The position numbers were made by a program, and so were the translations under genes. From contig CANJCM010000031.1 of the NCBI GenBank assembly GCA_947472765.1, forward strand, positions 1-49,190: 49,190 nucleotides of DNA, read 5' to 3'. A model generated the notes under the pieces. The model did no database searches. It saw only the letters and a program-made list of their open reading frames with translations, and was not told the origin of the DNA. Of the stretch, positions 16,381 to 25,558 are shown one piece after another (position 1 is the stretch's first letter; each line of letters opens with the position of its first letter). Source of the stretch: Opitutia bacterium (GTDB lineage Bacteria; Verrucomicrobiota; Verrucomicrobiia; Opitutales; Opitutaceae).

Positions 16381-16416
16381 ATGCCGATTGCCGAGTGGCG
16401 AGTGCCGAATTGGAGG
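16381..16416. repeat. 7-bp degenerate tandem repeat, GCCGAGT family
   Basis: ATGCCGATTGCCGAGTGGCG and the bases after it step at 7 bp. Located right after the palindromic element, as in the other composite copies. Confidence 0.75.
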
Positions 16417-16516
16417 AGGAGCGAACGTTGGACGTACCGTGATCGTCCCCCGATCCCTCTCTGCGTCCTCCCTTAACCTCCGCGCCCTCTGCGTTCCCGG
16501 TTCGACCAATCGAAAT

Positions 16517-16679
16517 GGGGTCAGGGCGCTAGATGTTAAATCTATAACCGAATTCAGCGCGCGCTGACCTTCTCGCCCAACCCGTCGCATGTCGTTGATT
16601 CGAAGCCCCTTCAAGATCAGTGGTCGCCGCCATCCGCGCCCAGGACGCAAGAAGATTTAACATGTAGCGCCCTGACCCC
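16517..16679. repeat. MITE/REP-like element, GGGGTCAG family, copy 6
   Basis: The arms 16517-16542 and 16654-16679 form a 26-bp inverted repeat with one mismatch (GCTAGATG against GCTACATG). The 111-bp interior is unlike the other copies and non-coding. Confidence 0.85.
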
Positions 16680-16788
16680 CTACGAACCCCCGACCCCCTA
16701 CGAACCCCCGTGATCGTCCCCCAATCCCGCTCTGCGTCCTCCCTTAACGTCCGCGCCCTCTGCGTTCCCGGTTCGGCCGCCTTGGTTG

Positions 16789-16937
16789 CCCTCGGTGTTC
16801 CTCGGATTGACTCCGTGTTCAACACGCTCGGAAGGCATCGTGAAGCACCGCCATTCGAGCCCTCATTCCAATTTCTCCGGGATCGATCCAATTCCCAATC
16901 GGTTTGAACACGGAGTCGAACCGAGACGAACCGAGGG
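16789..16937. repeat. TTGAACACGGAG palindromic element, copy 2
   Basis: Same layout as copy 1, with a fuller right arm that ends ACCGAGGG. It is preceded by a CTCTGCG-type stretch (from about 16733) and followed by a GCCGAGT heptamer array (16943-16976), the standard composite order. Confidence 0.85.
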
Positions 16938-17111
16938 AGGCTCAATGCCGATTGCCGAGTGGCGAGTGCCGAACTGGGCGACCGCGGACGTCGGTTCTTC
17001 CGCGCCTGCTTCCCGCGATTTCCCTTTGCCGAAAACGCCGGCACACTACGCTCCGCCGCGACGCCGAGGCAGTGGCCGGTTCCGCGTCAATTTTCCCACG
17101 ATCCGACACGA

Positions 17112-18788
17112 ATGAATTCCCCTTCCCACCCCTCTTCCGCTCGCGGCTTTCTGGATCGGTGCCCGCCGATGGGGCGGCGGCGTTTCCTGCAGTCGATCGG
17201 GGTGGGCGCAGGCGCGATGCTCCTTCATCCCGGGCTGCGGGCGGCGGGTGCTCCATTGCCGCCGGCGGCTCGCACGCTGGGACGCGCGCTGCAGCTGGCG
17301 GGCGAGTGCTCGCTGGCCTGGCTCGACCCGCAGCATGAATACTTCCCGTGGGGCGGCTACGAGGTGGCGCACGATGTCGGCCGCTGGTGGAACGCGCTCC
17401 CCCGCCTCGAAGCCGCGACCGGCTTCGTGATTCCTCCGCCCCTCGAGGCCGCCATGCTGACCAATTTCTGGCGGCTGACTAAAAACGAGGACGGCCTGCT
17501 GCTCAACGATCCGCTGATCGAGTCGCTGCGCGGGAAAAAGGATCGGATCAACCTGCACAATCTCCGGGAGGGTCTGCTGGCTTACGCCGCTCTCGTGAAC
17601 CACCGACACAACGCGTGGGCGCGGGAGCGGGGCGGCGTCCTGGTCCGAACGATGGCCGCCGGATTGCTGGCCAATGGCGGCCTCGACACCCACAAGCTGA
17701 AGTCGCTCGCCCGAATTCCCCTCAGTCCGGACAAAATTCAAATCCAGCCGGCTGACCCGAATGCCTGGTACGACTGCACCGGCTCCACCGGGCGGGCGCT
17801 GGAAGCGCTGGTTGTTTTTCATGATGTCACGGGCGATGCCGCAGCGTGGGCCCTCGCGGGACGCCTCGCCGAAATCCTCGATCTCAACCTCCTGACCGAG
17901 GACGGCGCGGTGCGGCCCGAAATCGTGGCGCCCGGCAACATTGGCCACGACCACAGTTACCAGGGTACGTTGCGTGGGCTGCTGCTCTACGGTTTGCGGT
18001 CCGGAAACACCCGCCTCGTCGAACGCGTCCATGCGACCTTTCGCCACGGCGTCCTGCGCACGCTGGTTTCGGAATCCGGCTGGAGTCCCCACGACTTGGG
18101 CACGCTGCGCTTTCCCAACGACGACGGCGATCCGCTCGCGGAAAGCGGCAGTTGCTCCGACGCCGTACAGCTGGGCCTCTGGCTCGGGTTGAACGCCGGC
18201 CACGTGGAGTGTCTCGACGACGTCGAGCGCCTCATCCGCACCCGACTCCTGCCGGAGCAGATCACCGATTCAGAAGATCCGCGCCAGCGCGGAGGCTGGG
18301 GCGTGCATCGCGAGCCGCACGGCCGGAGCAGCACGTTCGATGTCTTCGCCTCGGTCCTGGCCACGCTCGTCGATGTGCAGCAGGCGGCGGTCGAGGTGCG
18401 CGGCCCGGCCACCTGGGTCCACTTCAACCTGGCCTTGGAAACTCCGTCGGCGCGGGTCGAGGAACAGCGCCGCGACGGGACGACCAGCGTGCGGGTCACG
18501 TCGTCGCGTGGGAATGAACTCTACGTGAGAATTCCAGGATGGGCCCCGCGCGAGTCGGTGCGGGTCACGGTCAGCGGCGATCCGCATCCGGTCCAGTTCG
18601 CCGGAACCTACCTGCACCTCACGGGCGGCAACTACCGCGCCGGCGCTCCCGTCGAGATCGCGTACGATCTCCCACGGAGGGAATCGATCGAGGTCATGCC
18701 GGTCAGCGGGAAGAAATACGTGCTCACGTGGCGGGGCGATGAAGTCGTCGCCTGCACGCCCCCGGTCGCAATCTGGCCGGCGGATTAG
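17112..18788 (+). CDS. Tat-exported GH127-like (six-hairpin) putative glycosidase
   Basis: This 558-residue protein starts at the ATG at 17112, giving a Tat signal (MGRRRFLQSIGVGAGAM at about residues 20-36). The body is an alpha-rich (alpha/alpha) barrel-like sequence with conserved-looking blocks YFPWGGYEVAHDVGRWWNAL and YDCTGSTGRALEALV. The C-terminal beta part has LYVRIPGWAP (about residues 470-479), a hallmark of GH127 beta-L-arabinofuranosidase-like and related DUF1680 proteins, followed by AGAPVEIAYDLP. The catalytic Cys/Glu zinc site of GH127 is not evident to me, so the reaction is uncertain. It would act on plant-type polysaccharide fragments outside the cytoplasm. No partner gene is adjacent. 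Confidence 0.65.
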   Translation: MNSPSHPSSARGFLDRCPPMGRRRFLQSIGVGAGAMLLHPGLRAAGAPLPPAARTLGRALQLAGECSLAWLDPQHEYFPWGGYEVAHDVGRWWNALPRLEAATGFVIPPPLEAAMLTNFWRLTKNEDGLLLNDPLIESLRGKKDRINLHNLREGLLAYAALVNHRHNAWARERGGVLVRTMAAGLLANGGLDTHKLKSLARIPLSPDKIQIQPADPNAWYDCTGSTGRALEALVVFHDVTGDAAAWALAGRLAEILDLNLLTEDGAVRPEIVAPGNIGHDHSYQGTLRGLLLYGLRSGNTRLVERVHATFRHGVLRTLVSESGWSPHDLGTLRFPNDDGDPLAESGSCSDAVQLGLWLGLNAGHVECLDDVERLIRTRLLPEQITDSEDPRQRGGWGVHREPHGRSSTFDVFASVLATLVDVQQAAVEVRGPATWVHFNLALETPSARVEEQRRDGTTSVRVTSSRGNELYVRIPGWAPRESVRVTVSGDPHPVQFAGTYLHLTGGNYRAGAPVEIAYDLPRRESIEVMPVSGKKYVLTWRGDEVVACTPPVAIWPAD

Positions 18789-19428
18789 GCGGCGGGCCGC
18801 CAGGGGAATGCCGATTGCCGAGTGGGGAGTGCCGAATTGGGGCACAGCCGCAAAACGTTCAGACGTTATCTTGGAGCACCGACACTAGATTCGCCGTCCC
18901 GACCTTCCCGGAATTCGGCACTCCCCATTCGGCAATCGGCACTCTCCGCCCTCTGCGACTTCTCTTAACCTCTGGCCCTCTGCGTCCCGGTTTGGCGGCC
19001 TTGGGTTGGCCTCGGTATTCCTCGGTTCGTCTCCGTGTTAAACAGGCTCGGGCGGCATCATAGCCGCGAAGCCGTATGAGCACTCATTCCGAATTCTCGG
19101 CAATCGATCCAAGGCCCCAATCGGGGTTGAACACGGAGCCGACCCGAGACGAGCCGAGGGAATCGAAATGCCGATTGCCGGGTGGCGAGAGCCGAATTGG
19201 AAACGGGCCAGCTGTCAGGAGGATCGCGCCTGATCCCCTGATTCACCACTGCGTCCTCCCTTAACCTCCGCGCCCTCTGCGTTCCCGGTTTGGCGGCCTT
19301 GGGTTGGCCTCGGTATTCCTCGGTTCGTCTCCGTGTTCAAGTGCTCGGGTGGCATCACATCCGCACCGGCCGACAAGCCACCGTCCCGACCTTCCCCAAT
19401 CCGGCACTCGCCACCCGGCAATCGCCAT
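18789..19428. other. 640-bp gene-free repeat block
   Basis: Holds TTGAACACGGAG copy 3 (19010-19160), GCCGAGT heptamer arrays (18808-18840, 18909-18948, 19167-19200, 19395-19430) and an 84-bp CTCTGCG-type direct repeat seen at 18976-19059 and 19272-19355. No gene. Confidence 0.7.
19010..19160. repeat. TTGAACACGGAG palindromic element, copy 3
   Basis: The left arm CCTCGGTATTCCTCGGTTCG and the right arm TTGAACACGGAGCCGACCCG are roughly inverted around a 70-bp centre. A left-half copy follows at about 19309-19352. Confidence 0.8.
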
Positions 19429-21957
19429 TCACTTCGCCTTCATCGCCAGGAGCTCCGTCTCGGTGAACGGCTCGCTGCGGAGGATGATGTATTCGCGCAT
19501 CGCATTCACGGTCGCCGGGCTCACCGCCGGAGCTTCGTGGCCCCAACTGCGGCGAATGTAGGTCAGCGCCGCCGCCAGCGTCTCGCTGCCCAGCATTTCC
19601 AGCGGCGGCATCGTGACATTCGTCTTTCCGACTTTTCCCTTCAGGACGATCCGAGCGAGAAATTCATCCGGTCCCAGCACCCACGGCGAGTTGACCAGCG
19701 GGGCCGCCACGCCGGGCAGGCCACGGCCGTCGGGCTGGTGACACGCCACGCAAATTGTCCCGTACGCCACGCGCCCTTTTTCGAAGAGCACCTGCTCCGC
19801 CGCCGTCAGTGGGGGCGCCGAGTTATGCTTCCCGGGCCAGGTCAAACGCGCCATCAACTCGCCCGCGCTCTCCGCAATTTCCGGATCCGCCGACTTGGCC
19901 GCCGCCATCATCACGGTGGGAGCAGCGTCGACCTGACGAAGACCGGACATCCCGATGCCCCGCAGCAGGGCCCGGCGTTGCCACAGCGGACCGTTGTCAC
20001 CGCCCGCGAGCGCGAAGAGCCGGTTGACCTCGGCCGGCCGCGCGCCCTGCGCCACCGCCGCCGCCAGCAAGTGCAACACCTGCGGATAGCCTTCGCCCGC
20101 GTCCCGCCACTCGGGCGATCCGATGATGCTCTCGAGGAAAGTCAGCTCCCGGCCGGACAGGCTGCTCACCGCCGACGCCGCGAGAAAGGGCGCGCTCGCG
20201 TCGCGGCGCAACAGGCCGGCCAGCGTCGCGTCGCGCACCGCCGGGGGCGCTTCGGCCACGGAAAGTGCGAGTTGCACCCGCACTTCGCGCGAGGGATCCG
20301 AAGCGTGCTTGAGCACCTGCTCTGTCAGCCCAGCCAGCCGCGCGGCGAGAAAGGGTTCGCTGAGCCGAATCGCAGTCGTGCGGATCTTCACCGCCGGATC
20401 GTCGAGCAGCGGGGCAAGGATCTCCGGCTCGATCGCCCCCAGTCCTTCCATCGTCCAGAGCGCCTTCAAGCGGACGACCTCGCCCGTCTGCCGCGCGAGA
20501 GCCAGTTCGCGCAGTTTCGGCACCACGGACTTGTCGCCCGTCTCGACGAGCAGGCGCTGCGCGGTGTCGCGCCACCAGCCGTTGGGATGCGACAGCGTGG
20601 CCACGAGTTCGGCGGGGGTCGCCCGCGAGAGCGCCGGCGCCGGACCGGCCGGCTTCCCCTCATGCACGACCCGGTAGATGCGGCCATAGCCGACACCTTT
20701 GTCGAGGCCGCGCTCGAGAATCTGCCGGCGCAGGAATGACGTCATGTACTGCCGGTGCTGCAAAATGCCGCGATAGAGATCGACCACGTAAAGGGTCCCA
20801 TCGGGCGCCGTGTAAACATTGGCGGGACGGAAACGCTCATCGCTGGAGCGGAGAAACTCGGAGCTGTTATAGGCATTGCGGCCGCGGAGGATGCCGTCCG
20901 CTTCCGTCATGATCGAACGCCGCACCAGGTTGCCCGCGGGCTCGGCGTTGAAATAGTTGCCGTTGAATTCTGCAGGGAAATTGTCGCCGCGATAAATCAT
21001 GGGGCCGCAGGCGGCGTCGAAGTTGCGCATCGTCCCGTCGGGGCGCAGCCGGCCTTCCCAGTATCCGCGGTTCACGCCCGGATTCGGTCGCGACGGCCAG
21101 ACCTCCTGAACGCTGTTGACCTGATAATTCACGCCAGTGGCCGGACTGCCGGCGCGGGGCGAGAGCACGAGATTCGGGTTCCGCGCGGGATAATGCGGCG
21201 GGATGAGATCGGCGCGGAAATGATCCTCGTTCGAATTCGTATAGAGCCGGCCCCAGTCATCCATCCCCTGCCCCCACTGGCCGCGCAGCGTCACCGGGGA
21301 ACTAATCCACTTGCCGTCCTGCAGGCGGAAACGCCGGTCGTAGCCCGAGCCGACCAGCCAGTTGTCGAGTCCCCAGATCAACGCGTTGGCGCCGAGTTCC
21401 GGGTTGCGATCCGGCAATGAAAAATCGGTGGCGATCGCGGTCTTCTCGTCGGCCTTGCCGTCGCCGTCGGTGTCGCGCGTGAACCAGAGGTTGGGCGGGT
21501 CGCCGATCAGGACTCCGCCGCGCAGCACCTTGATCGTCCGCGGGAGCCCGAGCCCCTCCATATAGACGGTGCTCTTGTCCATCCTGCCGTCCTTGTTCGT
21601 GTCCTCGAGGACGACGACGCGGTTGATGCGCTGGTTCTCACCCTTGCCGTCGACGTCCGGCATGTAACTGCGCATCTCGATCACCCAGAGCCGGCCATCG
21701 GGATCGAAGTCGAGCGCGACGGGCTCGTGAATCAGGGGCTCCGACGCCACCAGTTCGATGCGAAATCCCGGCTGCAACTTGAAGGTCTGGAGCGCCTCCT
21801 GCGGTGAAAGCACGGGGGCGGGACGAACAAACTCGGGGTTCGGCGGCTTCTGCTCCATGCCCGGGGTATCGCGCTGGTCGCCCATCTGGGCCGCCAGCGG
21901 CAAAGTCGAAAGAGTGGCGAACAACGTGACCAGGACCTGGCGGACGACAGCATTCAT
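19429..21957 (-). CDS. Sorbosone-dehydrogenase-like protein with HEAT repeats and C-terminal cytochrome c
   Basis: This 842-residue exported protein has a signal peptide (VLVTLFATLSTLPLAAQ). Residues of about 60-430 form the six-bladed propeller of the PVC dehydrogenase type, with VALDFDPDGRLWVIEMRSYM, DTNKDGRMDKS and DTDGDGKADEKT. Residues of about 450-700 hold HEAT-like repeats. The C-terminal cytochrome c domain has the haem site CVACH at 736-740 and an axial-ligand candidate Met in TMPPLEML. It probably oxidises a sugar or sugar alcohol and passes electrons to its own haem and then to the respiratory chain. The quinone or metal cofactor is not certain, because many family members lack clear PQQ ligands. 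It is a full-length paralogue of the gene cut off at base 1. Confidence 0.88.
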   Translation of the reverse strand: MNAVVRQVLVTLFATLSTLPLAAQMGDQRDTPGMEQKPPNPEFVRPAPVLSPQEALQTFKLQPGFRIELVASEPLIHEPVALDFDPDGRLWVIEMRSYMPDVDGKGENQRINRVVVLEDTNKDGRMDKSTVYMEGLGLPRTIKVLRGGVLIGDPPNLWFTRDTDGDGKADEKTAIATDFSLPDRNPELGANALIWGLDNWLVGSGYDRRFRLQDGKWISSPVTLRGQWGQGMDDWGRLYTNSNEDHFRADLIPPHYPARNPNLVLSPRAGSPATGVNYQVNSVQEVWPSRPNPGVNRGYWEGRLRPDGTMRNFDAACGPMIYRGDNFPAEFNGNYFNAEPAGNLVRRSIMTEADGILRGRNAYNSSEFLRSSDERFRPANVYTAPDGTLYVVDLYRGILQHRQYMTSFLRRQILERGLDKGVGYGRIYRVVHEGKPAGPAPALSRATPAELVATLSHPNGWWRDTAQRLLVETGDKSVVPKLRELALARQTGEVVRLKALWTMEGLGAIEPEILAPLLDDPAVKIRTTAIRLSEPFLAARLAGLTEQVLKHASDPSREVRVQLALSVAEAPPAVRDATLAGLLRRDASAPFLAASAVSSLSGRELTFLESIIGSPEWRDAGEGYPQVLHLLAAAVAQGARPAEVNRLFALAGGDNGPLWQRRALLRGIGMSGLRQVDAAPTVMMAAAKSADPEIAESAGELMARLTWPGKHNSAPPLTAAEQVLFEKGRVAYGTICVACHQPDGRGLPGVAAPLVNSPWVLGPDEFLARIVLKGKVGKTNVTMPPLEMLGSETLAAALTYIRRSWGHEAPAVSPATVNAMREYIILRSEPFTETELLAMKAK

Positions 21958-22049
21958 GGAGAAGGCCGCACTGTCGTGGGCGCGGAACTAAAGACAAAGA
22001 AATTTGCGGGGCTCTGCCGCCGGACGCCAGAGCCTCGTGCCGAGGCGAC

Positions 22050-22247
22050 TTACCGCCGGCCCCGGAGTCCGCCCATCAGGTAGATGACGAGGCAGATCAC
22101 GAGAATCAGACCGACGCCGCCTCCGCCATACGAAGGGCCGCCGATATAAAAGCCGCCACCGCCGAACAGGAGGAGAAGAATGATTACCAGCAACAGGGGA
22201 TTCACGCTGAGGTTGGTATCCCCAGTCACCACCGGGTTCCCTCGCAC
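22050..22247 (-). CDS. Small Gly-rich two-helix membrane protein, DUF3309-like
   Basis: This is a 65-residue protein. It has a Leu/Ile helix (NPLLLVIILLLLFGGGGFY), a Gly/Pro/Tyr loop (GGPSYGGGGVG), a second helix (LILVICLVIYLMGG) and an RGRR end. This layout matches DUF3309-type small proteins, widespread and of unknown role, perhaps in envelope stress. It sits 90 bp downstream of the dehydrogenase start on the same strand, so it is not obviously in an operon. An 11-residue polar N-terminus precedes the first helix, and a shorter start is possible. Confidence 0.65.
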   Translation of the reverse strand: MRGNPVVTGDTNLSVNPLLLVIILLLLFGGGGFYIGGPSYGGGGVGLILVICLVIYLMGGLRGRR

Positions 22248-22572
22248 GGCACGAAAGTCCGGAGGTGTCCTTCGCGTAAGCCCATCAATCCGGAACGACG
22301 CAGTTAAATGTAGCAGCCGGCGCTCGCCGCCGGGCCGCTTCGCGAGTGAAACCAGTGGCCTGCCGACGAGCGGCAGCTACCCCTTACGGTATTCGTCCTC
22401 GACCAACTCCACGGGATCAGGGGACGTGTCGTTGAAATGACTGGGCCGGGCGCGCACGAGGCACGCCCCTACAAATAGCGCCGTTCGGAACGTCGGGCCG
22501 AACTCCCCCACTCGGCACTCGCCACTCGCCGTTGGGCATTCCCGCGCGCTCGTTGCCGGGCACGCGAACCGT
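22248..22572. other. Gene-free stretch
   Basis: Contains a half GGAGGGC-family palindrome (GCCGGCGCTCGCCGCCGGGC, about 22317-22336) and a GCCGAGT heptamer array (about 22505-22545). On the minus strand 22378-22440 reads an open tail (SPDPVELVEDEYRKG then stop), perhaps the end of a lost gene cut by a repeat. Confidence 0.5.
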
Positions 22573-24105
22573 TCAGACCAGCACCTTGTTCTTGAGATGA
22601 TCCGACAGGCGCAGCGCGACGGCCACGACCGTCAGCGTGGGATTCACCGCCCCGCTGGTCGTATAGACGGCGTCGCCGGCGACGAAGAGGTTCGAAAGAC
22701 CGTGCACCTTGCAGTTGGCATCCACGACACCCTGCTTCGGGTCGTCGTGCATCCGTGCGGTCCCCATGTGGTGCCAGCCGGCGGCGAGGATGCTCGGCCA
22801 GCTGTCATCGTCCTTGTCCAGCAGCCAGTCCATCATCTGGACCCGGCCGAGTCCGGCGCGGCCCATTTCCTGGCCGAGCAACTCGTAGAAAATGCGGATG
22901 GATCGCTTGTCGAGTTTGGTGAACTTCCACCGTAGGTTCGCCAGCGGCATGCCCAACTCGTCCTTCTCGGTGCCCAGCACGATCCGCGACTCGGGATTCG
23001 GCGACTGCTCCTGGCGCGTGGTCAGGATGTAAGAAGTCTCGGGCGGCAGCGGACCGCTGACGGCCTGACTCTGGGACTTGCCCTTCCGGGACCGCACATT
23101 GGCGACCGCATCCGGCGAGAACGTCGCGAAGCGGCTCTGTTCGCGGCCGGTAATCACGCCGGGGCTGAGTGACGCCGTCCCATTCAGAATCTTGTGCTTC
23201 CGCTGCACCTCGGCTGTCAGCGCGAGTTCCGCGCGCGCGCGAACCGGACCGGCGGCGGGAATCGTATAGAGCCGGAACGGCTGCGGCTTCTCGAGCGAGA
23301 GCTGCGCCGCCATGATCTCGAAGTGCTCCTGGAAGAAGCGGCCGACGAGGTCGTTTTGATTGCCGATGCCATTCGGCGCGCGGCTGTTTGACGCCAGCAG
23401 CAGGCGGGCATTGTGAATCGTGCCGCACGCCATGACGTAGTGCTTGGCGCGCACCTGGTGCTCCCGGCCTTCAATCGTCTTCACCCGCAGTCCCTCGATC
23501 GCGGTGATGTCCCGGTTCGGCACGACCTCCACGACCTTCGCATACGTATAGAGCCGCACGTTCTCCGCCTTGAGGATTGGGTCGCGATACAGCGTGCCCA
23601 TCCGGGTCGGCGGACTGAACTGCCACATCTTCGGATAAATCACTTTTCCATCGAGCGGCAGCCGTTTGACCTCGGGATCCTGCTTCTCGAAGTACTCGGC
23701 GCCGTACTCGTACGGCCCCAGTTCAAGCAGCTTGTTCGCCCGGGCGTAGAACGGATCCATCTGCGCCTTGGTGATCGGCCAGCCGCTGTGCGGGACCCAG
23801 TCGCGCTTTTCGAAATCGATCGGATCGAACGTCGAGCAGTATCCCGCCCAGTGTCCGGTCGTGCCGCCGAAATAGTGCAGCCGCGCCGCGTGCAACGGAT
23901 AGTAGGGCCGATCCAGGGACTCACCCTTGTAGAGCGCCTGCATGCGCGCCTCGACGTCGAAGCCGCCGCCCTCGAGCATGATCACGTTCCGGCCCGAGCC
24001 AATCCACTCAAGCGCCATGCTGATGCCGGCGGCGCCGGTGCCGATGATGCAAAGATCGCCCTCGATCAGGGAATTGTTGTCCAGCGTGCGCGCGTCGATG
24101 TGCAT
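22573..24105 (-). CDS. GMC-family FAD oxidoreductase, large subunit of a sugar dehydrogenase
   Basis: This 510-residue flavoprotein has the N-terminal FAD-binding motif CIIGTGAAGISMALEW (Gly22, Gly24, Gly27) with VIMLEGGG at the end of the second strand. The C-terminal GMC signature has the catalytic His pair GWHHMGTARM (His445/446) and Asn488 in GAVNPTLTV. It lacks a signal peptide, as expected for large subunits that ride through Tat with a small subunit, and that subunit is encoded 28 bp upstream. With the divergent cytochrome c it matches the three-part layout of membrane FAD-dependent sugar dehydrogenases, including glucoside/lactose 3-dehydrogenases and gluconate 2-dehydrogenase. The substrate is inferred only from context (DUF1080 enzymes in the same window). 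Confidence 0.9.
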   Translation of the reverse strand: MHIDARTLDNNSLIEGDLCIIGTGAAGISMALEWIGSGRNVIMLEGGGFDVEARMQALYKGESLDRPYYPLHAARLHYFGGTTGHWAGYCSTFDPIDFEKRDWVPHSGWPITKAQMDPFYARANKLLELGPYEYGAEYFEKQDPEVKRLPLDGKVIYPKMWQFSPPTRMGTLYRDPILKAENVRLYTYAKVVEVVPNRDITAIEGLRVKTIEGREHQVRAKHYVMACGTIHNARLLLASNSRAPNGIGNQNDLVGRFFQEHFEIMAAQLSLEKPQPFRLYTIPAAGPVRARAELALTAEVQRKHKILNGTASLSPGVITGREQSRFATFSPDAVANVRSRKGKSQSQAVSGPLPPETSYILTTRQEQSPNPESRIVLGTEKDELGMPLANLRWKFTKLDKRSIRIFYELLGQEMGRAGLGRVQMMDWLLDKDDDSWPSILAAGWHHMGTARMHDDPKQGVVDANCKVHGLSNLFVAGDAVYTTSGAVNPTLTVVAVALRLSDHLKNKVLV

Positions 24106-24133
24106 GGGATGTTTTTCGGAGTGGTGAAAATTC

Positions 24134-24511
24134 TCATTCTTGCTGCAGCGAATACAAGGCGCACTGCCGCGCCTCGGTCACGGAGAGGATCCAACCGTGA
24201 ACATTCACGGTCCGCCCCCCGGCAAAGTCATCCTGCACCTGGGCGCCGAGCCGGGTGCCCAGCGCCACGGGTACCATGCCGCCCGGCGCGCCGAGAATCG
24301 CATCGGCGAGGATCTGCGCGTCGTCCTCGTGCGGCGCCAATTCCCGATAACTGCGGCCGATGGCGCTCACTGTCTGCTCATCGTGCAGAAAGGCGAGGAG
24401 GTGGGGATTGGCGGTCGGCGCGGGAAGCGAGGAGGCGGTACGGGCCGTCGCGGGCAAGACCAGGCCGGCGGCACCGGCCGCGGCCAGTCCGAGGAATTCT
24501 CGTCTTTTCAT
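24134..24511 (-). CDS. Tat-signal small subunit of the GMC dehydrogenase
   Basis: This 125-residue protein opens with a Tat signal (MKRREFLGLAAAGAAGLVLP). The mature part is small and helical and ends VNVHGWILSVTEARQCALYS, a C-terminal pattern I associate with small subunits or chaperones encoded beside GMC sugar dehydrogenases. Its expected job is to export the folded flavin subunit and hold it at the membrane. The stop is 28 bp before the GMC start, so the two are an operon. The gene faces away from the cytochrome c gene across a 106-bp gap that should hold both promoters. Confidence 0.8.
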   Translation of the reverse strand: MKRREFLGLAAAGAAGLVLPATARTASSLPAPTANPHLLAFLHDEQTVSAIGRSYRELAPHEDDAQILADAILGAPGGMVPVALGTRLGAQVQDDFAGGRTVNVHGWILSVTEARQCALYSLQQE

Positions 24512-24617
24512 GGGAGGTTATTCTGTCCGCCGGTCCGGCACGTCAACGCTACTTCCTGCCGACGACCGAGCATTTGGGATTTGACCGGCGATCGGACCCC
24601 GCTGACATGCCCGCCTT

Positions 24618-25169
24618 ATGTTTCTCCGCACCCGTCCGCCGCAGTGGCCAGGCCTGACGCTTGCTTTCGTGTCGGTGGCCGCGCTTGCGCTGGCGTTCGC
24701 CGGCGGCTGCGCGCACTCGAGCGCCAATGCGCCGGTGGCCGCGGCTGTCGCCGCGCCGCAACCTGCCACCGCGACGCCGACCACCACGCCCGGCGATCCT
24801 GACGTCGGCGCGGCCGTCTACGCCCGCATCTGCCTCGGCTGCCACCAATTCAACGGACAGGGTCTACCCGGTGCCTTCCCTCCCCTCGCCGGTTCGCCGC
24901 TCGTCACCGACGCCGATCCGGGAAAAGTGATCCGCATCGTCCTGCACGGGCTGCAGGGTCCGATTCAGGTCAAGGGCACGACCTTCAACAGCATCATGCC
25001 CCCGCCCGCGCCGGCTCTCACCGACCAGGATATCGCCGACGTGCTCACCTACGTCCGCAGCGACTGGGGCAACGAGGCCGCGCCGGTCACGGTCGAAGCC
25101 GTCACCGCGATCCGCGCCCAAGGCGCGCGCACCACGCCGTGGACCTGGGCGGAGCTGGAGAAACTCTGA
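24618..25169 (+). CDS. Lipoprotein cytochrome c, electron acceptor of the GMC dehydrogenase
   Basis: This 183-residue protein has a lipoprotein signal whose lipobox ends LAFAGGC (Cys31), so it should be lipid-anchored at the outer face of a membrane. After an Ala/Pro/Thr linker comes a single class I cytochrome c domain: CLGCH at residues 72-76 and an axial Met at about 127 in NSIMPPP, followed by LTDQDIADVLTYVRSDWG. It is divergently placed next to the Tat small subunit and GMC genes. It would take electrons from the flavin and pass them to a terminal oxidase. Its C-terminal domain resembles the cytochrome end of the protein at 19429-21957. Confidence 0.88.
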   Translation: MFLRTRPPQWPGLTLAFVSVAALALAFAGGCAHSSANAPVAAAVAAPQPATATPTTTPGDPDVGAAVYARICLGCHQFNGQGLPGAFPPLAGSPLVTDADPGKVIRIVLHGLQGPIQVKGTTFNSIMPPPAPALTDQDIADVLTYVRSDWGNEAAPVTVEAVTAIRAQGARTTPWTWAELEKL

Positions 25170-25285
25170 CGACGGATCGGAATGCCGATTGCCGAGTGGC
25201 GAGTGCCGAATTGGGGAAGAGCCGAATGTCGGGGCTACCGCGCTCCATCCCCTGATCCCCCTCTGCGTCCTCTCTTAACCTCTGC

Positions 25286-25410
25286 GCCCTCTGCGTTCCC
25301 GGATCGGCGGCATTGGTTGCCCTCGGCGTTCCTCGGGTTGACTCCGTGTTCAAACGCCCGGGTGTCATCGTAAACGCGAAGCCCTTCGAGCCACCCTTTC
25401 GCCTTTCCGC
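25286..25410 (+). repeat. 125-bp direct repeat, left copy
   Basis: Near-identical to 27101-27225 (6 mismatches, no gaps by eye). It spans a CTCTGCG stretch, a left half of the TTGAACACGGAG element and a unique tail (GAAGCCCTTCGAGCCACCCT). The two copies flank the beta-propeller gene. Confidence 0.85.
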
Positions 25411-25452
25411 CATTCGCCACTCGCCATTCGCCACTCGGCATTCGGCATTAGG
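25405..25452. repeat. 7-bp degenerate tandem repeat, GCCGAGT family
   Basis: Inverse orientation: CATTCGCCACTCGCCATTCG and so on in 7-bp steps, running on from the left direct repeat. Confidence 0.8.
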
Positions 25453-25558
25453 CAATCCCCGCCCCATTCGGCTCATCCTGCCCCAAAAAGCCATTTCACG
25501 GTGGCGGTCGGCGGCGTGCCGTTTATGCCGTAGGCAGAACCCTCAACCCCTCCCCTCG

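Larger units (their letters stand above)
16138..17111. other. 974-bp gene-free repeat block
   Basis: Two copies of the TTGAACACGGAG palindromic element (16237-16374 and 16789-16937) flank MITE copy 6 (16517-16679). CTCTGCG-type and GCCGAGT-type arrays fill the rest, and CCCCTACGAACCCCCGACCC repeats lie near 16680. No gene is supported; all frames here read through repeats. Confidence 0.75.
25170..25558. other. Gene-free stretch with composite repeat
   Basis: Holds a GCCGAGT heptamer array (25181-25218), the left 125-bp direct repeat (25286-25410) and a second heptamer array (25405-25452). A frame open through it into the beta-propeller gene is not counted as coding. Confidence 0.7.
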